DNA from: Algicoccus sp048820935
Lineage (GTDB): Bacteria > Pseudomonadota > Gammaproteobacteria > Burkholderiales > Burkholderiaceae_B
Direction: 5' to 3'
Length of the DNA: 64,000 nt
Assembly (NCBI RefSeq): GCF_048820935.1
Contig: NZ_JBMERD010000011.1
Coordinates: forward strand, 1 to 64,000
Position numbers and translations under genes: made by a program
Shown here: piece after piece, positions 61,057 to 64,000 of the stretch
Position numbering within the stretch: the stretch's first letter is position 1
Layout of the letters: every line of letters begins with the position of its first letter
The notes under the pieces: model-generated
The model's database searches: none
Seen by the model: the letters and a program-made list of their open reading frames with translations, nothing else
What the model was told of the DNA's origin: nothing

Positions 61057-63897
61057 ATGGATCAAATTCGTGTTCGCGGTGCTCGCACCCATAATCTCAA
61101 AAACATCTCTGTCGACTTGCCGCGCAGGTCACTCGTTGTCATTACTGGATTATCCGGTTCAGGTAAGTCTTCTTTGGCATTTGACACCCTTTATGCCGAA
61201 GGTCAGCGTCGCTATGTCGAAAGCTTATCGGCTTACGCCAGACAATTCCTACAACGACTCGAAAAACCCGATGTTGACTTGATTGAAGGTCTTTCACCAG
61301 CCATTGCCATCGAGCAGAAATCCGGCAGTCACAATCCTCGATCGACCGTTGGCACCATCACCGAAATTCATGACTACCTGCGCTTGTTATATGCTCGAGT
61401 CGGCACACCGTTTTGTCCTGAACACCTGATTCCACTTCAAGCTAGCAGTATCAGCCAAATGGTCGATACCATTTTGTCATGGCCTGCCGACCAACGGATT
61501 GTCATCTTGGCACCAGTTGCCCGGGCGCAAGCGGGACAACCCGATGAAATGTTGCGCGCATTTCAGGCACAAGGCTACGTCCGGGTTCAATTAAATGGTG
61601 AAACATTCACACTTGATCCAATTCCTGAGTTACCGGAAATGGCTGAGTTTGATCTGGACGTGGTCGTGGATCGCTTACGGATCAAACCAGACAATCAGGT
61701 TCGTCTCGCAGACAGCCTAGAAAACGCCATCCGCTTGAGCGATGGCAAAGTCATCATCCATAACCTAGACGACAAATCGCAACATACCTTTTCTAGTCGC
61801 TACGCCTGTCCTGAATGTGAATACACACTGTCCGAGCTCGAGCCACGGCTTTTTAGTTTTAACAATCCGGCCGGCGCCTGTCCAAGCTGTGATGGATTAG
61901 GCCACGTCGATGTCTTTGATCCGCAAAGCGTGGTGCTCTTTCCGTCATTGAGTCTATCCGCCGGTGCGATCTACGGCTGGGATCGACGCAACGCCATGAC
62001 ATTTGGCATGCTCAACAGTTTGGCCAATCACTTTGAGTTTGATCTAGAAACACCTTGGGAAGAATTGCCCGATTCCATTCAGCAACTCGTTCTGAACGGC
62101 TCAGGCGATCAGGACATTCCGTTTCTGTATATCAGCCCCACCGGAACGACTCAACTCGAAGAGCATCCATTTGAAGGCATTATTCCGCACCTGGAACGAC
62201 GCTGGCGAGAAACCGACTCCAGCGCTGTGCGTGAAACCCTCAGTCAGTTTCGAGTCACACGCGATTGTCCGGATTGCCATGGCTCGCGATTACGCACCGA
62301 AGCGCGCCATGTTCTGATCAGTGACAAAGCCATTTACGAAGTCGAAGCCATGCCTTTGCTGGATTGTCAGCACTGGTTTGATGAACTGCAGCTTGAAGGG
62401 GCGCGCCAAGATGTCGCTGACCGCATTGTGCGAGAAATCCGAGCAAGACTGACATTTCTAAATAATGTCGGACTGACCTATCTGGCACTCGATCGGCGCG
62501 CAGACACCATCTCAGGCGGTGAAGCCCAGCGCATCCGACTAGCGAGTCAGATTGGCTCAGGGTTGACGGGTGTCATGTATGTTCTAGATGAGCCCTCCAT
62601 TGGCCTGCATCAACGTGACAACGACCGTTTAATCGCCACCTTGACTCATCTTCGTGACTTAGGCAATAGCGTCCTTGTGGTGGAACATGATAAAGACATG
62701 ATTCTGGCAGCAGATTGGGTGATTGACATGGGGCCTGGCGCAGGTGAGCACGGTGGTCGCGTTGTCTCAGAAGGCACACCTGCACACATTCTGTCTGACC
62801 CAAATTCTGAAACCGGCCTATACCTGTCTGGCAAAAAGCATATTCAAATTTCACGCCCAGCCCAACCTCCAGTCTCAGTCGATGATGAAAACCAAAGTTG
62901 GCTTAAACTCACGGGCTGCACAGGTCACAACCTCAAAAACGTCGATTTATCCATTCCGATCGGACAGTTTGTTTGTGTCACTGGCGTGTCTGGCTCCGGC
63001 AAATCCACACTCATCAATGACACATTGGCCATCGCAGCAGCCAATATTCTAAATCGAGCTAAAACACCGGCCGCGCCTTACGAAGATCTGATTGGTATTG
63101 AACAATTTGAGCGACTGATTCGCGTCGATCAAAGCCCCATTGGCCGCACACCACGCAGTAACCCAGCCACATACACCGGACTTTTTACACCCATTCGAGA
63201 GCTGTTTGCCAGTGTGCCAGAGGCCCGTGCACGTGGCTACGATTTAGGCCGCTTTAGTTTCAACGTAAAAGGCGGTCGTTGTGAGGCTTGTCAGGGTGAC
63301 GGCGTTGTCAAAGTTGAAATGCACTTTTTACCGGACATGTATGTGCCTTGCGATGTCTGTCACGGCAAACGCTACAACCGCGAAACGCTCGAAATTCGTT
63401 ATCGAGGTCTCAACATTCACGAAGTCTTAGACCTCACCATTGAGCAAGCGTTGCCCTACTTTGAAGCAGTCCCAGCCATTGCACGTCGTTTACAAACCCT
63501 CATGGATGTAGGCTTGTCCTACATTCGCTTAGGACAAAGTGCCACCACATTGTCTGGCGGCGAAGCACAGCGCATCAAACTCTCTTTGGAATTATCAAAA
63601 CGCGGCAGCGGTAAAACACTGTACGTCCTCGATGAACCCACGACAGGTCTGCATCTGAAAGACATCGATCTGTTGTTACAGGTTTTGTTCCGATTGGTCA
63701 CTGCTGGGAATACGGTTGTCGTGATTGAGCACAATCTGGACGTCATTCAGGTCGCTGACTGGGTGATCGACATGGGGCCTGAGGGTGGGCAAGGTGGTGG
63801 TCAGATCATCGCTCAAGGCACACCTGAGACCATCATGCAAAACCCAGAAAGCCTCACGGGCCAATATCTGGCCCGTGAAATTGCTTCTAAAGGATGA
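61057..63897 (+). CDS. uvrA: Excinuclease ABC subunit A
   Basis: A 946-residue nucleotide excision repair ATPase. Two ABC cassettes: Walker A GLSGSGKSS and GVSGSGKST, signatures ISGGEAQRIRLASQI and LSGGEAQRIKLSLEL, Walker B YVLDEPSIGLH and YVLDEPTTGLH. The zinc modules are CPECEYT...CPSCDGLG in the first half and CEACQGDG...CDVCHGK in the second. RVRGARTHNLKNI follows the ATG at 61057, as in E. coli; ATG at 61036 and TTG at 61021 are in-frame alternatives. No LexA box was seen upstream. Confidence 0.96.
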   Translation: MDQIRVRGARTHNLKNISVDLPRRSLVVITGLSGSGKSSLAFDTLYAEGQRRYVESLSAYARQFLQRLEKPDVDLIEGLSPAIAIEQKSGSHNPRSTVGTITEIHDYLRLLYARVGTPFCPEHLIPLQASSISQMVDTILSWPADQRIVILAPVARAQAGQPDEMLRAFQAQGYVRVQLNGETFTLDPIPELPEMAEFDLDVVVDRLRIKPDNQVRLADSLENAIRLSDGKVIIHNLDDKSQHTFSSRYACPECEYTLSELEPRLFSFNNPAGACPSCDGLGHVDVFDPQSVVLFPSLSLSAGAIYGWDRRNAMTFGMLNSLANHFEFDLETPWEELPDSIQQLVLNGSGDQDIPFLYISPTGTTQLEEHPFEGIIPHLERRWRETDSSAVRETLSQFRVTRDCPDCHGSRLRTEARHVLISDKAIYEVEAMPLLDCQHWFDELQLEGARQDVADRIVREIRARLTFLNNVGLTYLALDRRADTISGGEAQRIRLASQIGSGLTGVMYVLDEPSIGLHQRDNDRLIATLTHLRDLGNSVLVVEHDKDMILAADWVIDMGPGAGEHGGRVVSEGTPAHILSDPNSETGLYLSGKKHIQISRPAQPPVSVDDENQSWLKLTGCTGHNLKNVDLSIPIGQFVCVTGVSGSGKSTLINDTLAIAAANILNRAKTPAAPYEDLIGIEQFERLIRVDQSPIGRTPRSNPATYTGLFTPIRELFASVPEARARGYDLGRFSFNVKGGRCEACQGDGVVKVEMHFLPDMYVPCDVCHGKRYNRETLEIRYRGLNIHEVLDLTIEQALPYFEAVPAIARRLQTLMDVGLSYIRLGQSATTLSGGEAQRIKLSLELSKRGSGKTLYVLDEPTTGLHLKDIDLLLQVLFRLVTAGNTVVVIEHNLDVIQVADWVIDMGPEGGQGGGQIIAQGTPETIMQNPESLTGQYLAREIASKG

Positions 63898-64000
63898 TGG
63901 CTTAAAGCCAAATCTACTTTTAGTGAATACCCGCGGAGCGCAATTCCACTGCAGCGCGCGCTTTGCAATCAGCACTTTCCTTTAAAGGTAGTTCTGACAA
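63898..64000. other. Region downstream of uvrA at the window edge
   Basis: A short GGCT-TAA-AGCC hairpin directly follows the uvrA stop, but no U-run is adjacent. I see no supported gene start in the remaining 103 bases. Confidence 0.3.

Noticed and set aside
1..64000. tRNA genes, CRISPR arrays, insertion sequences or prophage
   Set aside because: No clover-leaf with a T-loop in a plausible context, no regularly spaced repeats, no transposase or phage gene. The TTCGA occurrences noted (for example near 31425 and 32868) lie inside waaC and tauE.

Overview
The window looks like chromosome of a betaproteobacterium of the order Burkholderiales, plausibly Alcaligenaceae. The reasons are several conserved gene orders of that group (lipid A acyltransferase pair-dapF-DUF484-xerC; COG0523 GTPase-dksA-hslV-hslU; dac-dat-ybeD-lipB-lipA; the MlaEFD/PqiC set next to birA-coaX; fmdB-DUF502-aspS; ssb-MFS-uvrA), a DksA without the four-cysteine zinc site, and two orphan Bug-type (TTT) solute-binding proteins. 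Base composition is near 50% GC by eye (not counted). Genes are dense. I recognise no tRNA, rRNA, CRISPR array, phage or insertion sequence.

Layout. 1-6.1 kb: a class III aminotransferase cut by the window edge, divergent from the lipid A acyltransferase/dapF/xerC operon. 6.1-13.3 kb: a ZnuABC zinc importer operon, headed by a 40-residue membrane peptide, divergent from a zinc GTPase-dksA-hslVU-cobalamin adenosyltransferase run. 13.3-21.8 kb: a leftward block with lipoate synthesis, D-amino acid aminotransferase and DD-carboxypeptidase, then a hydrolase and an Mla/Pqi-like lipid transporter. 22-25.1 kb: birA, coaX, a lone EVE-HNH type nuclease and a 56-residue membrane protein. 25.1-28.9 kb: a LysR regulator divergent from a hydroxyacid dehydrogenase-RraA-like-Bug operon. 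29-41.3 kb: lipopolysaccharide genes (waaA, waaC, rmlD leftward; rmlB-rmlA-rmlC and a glycosyltransferase-like gene rightward) split by a TauE/SafE transporter and a GntR regulator, then dinB, a double-hotdog thioesterase and a family 2 glycosyltransferase. 41.3-45 kb: fmdB-DUF502-aspS-nuclease/phosphatase. 45-52.3 kb: D-aminoacylase with a GMC oxidoreductase, ilvE, a methyltransferase and an NDP-forming acyl-CoA synthetase. 52.4-58.4 kb: a six-gene catabolic run (prpB-like, Bug, hpaF, FAH hydrolase, hpaH, hpaI) divergent from an IclR regulator. 58.4-64 kb: a decayed Fic gene, ssb, an MFS transporter and uvrA.

The least routine items are the EVE-HNH nuclease set between coaX and a small gene; the catabolic operon with matched palindromes over both ribosome binding sites of its divergent promoter region, a 79-nt three-stem element and a G-rich telomere-like tract; the small peptide that appears translationally coupled to znuC; and a Fic ruin whose truncated 5' end abuts the ssb terminator. 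I saw no clearly new multi-gene defence or mobile system. Most of the window is ordinary housekeeping.
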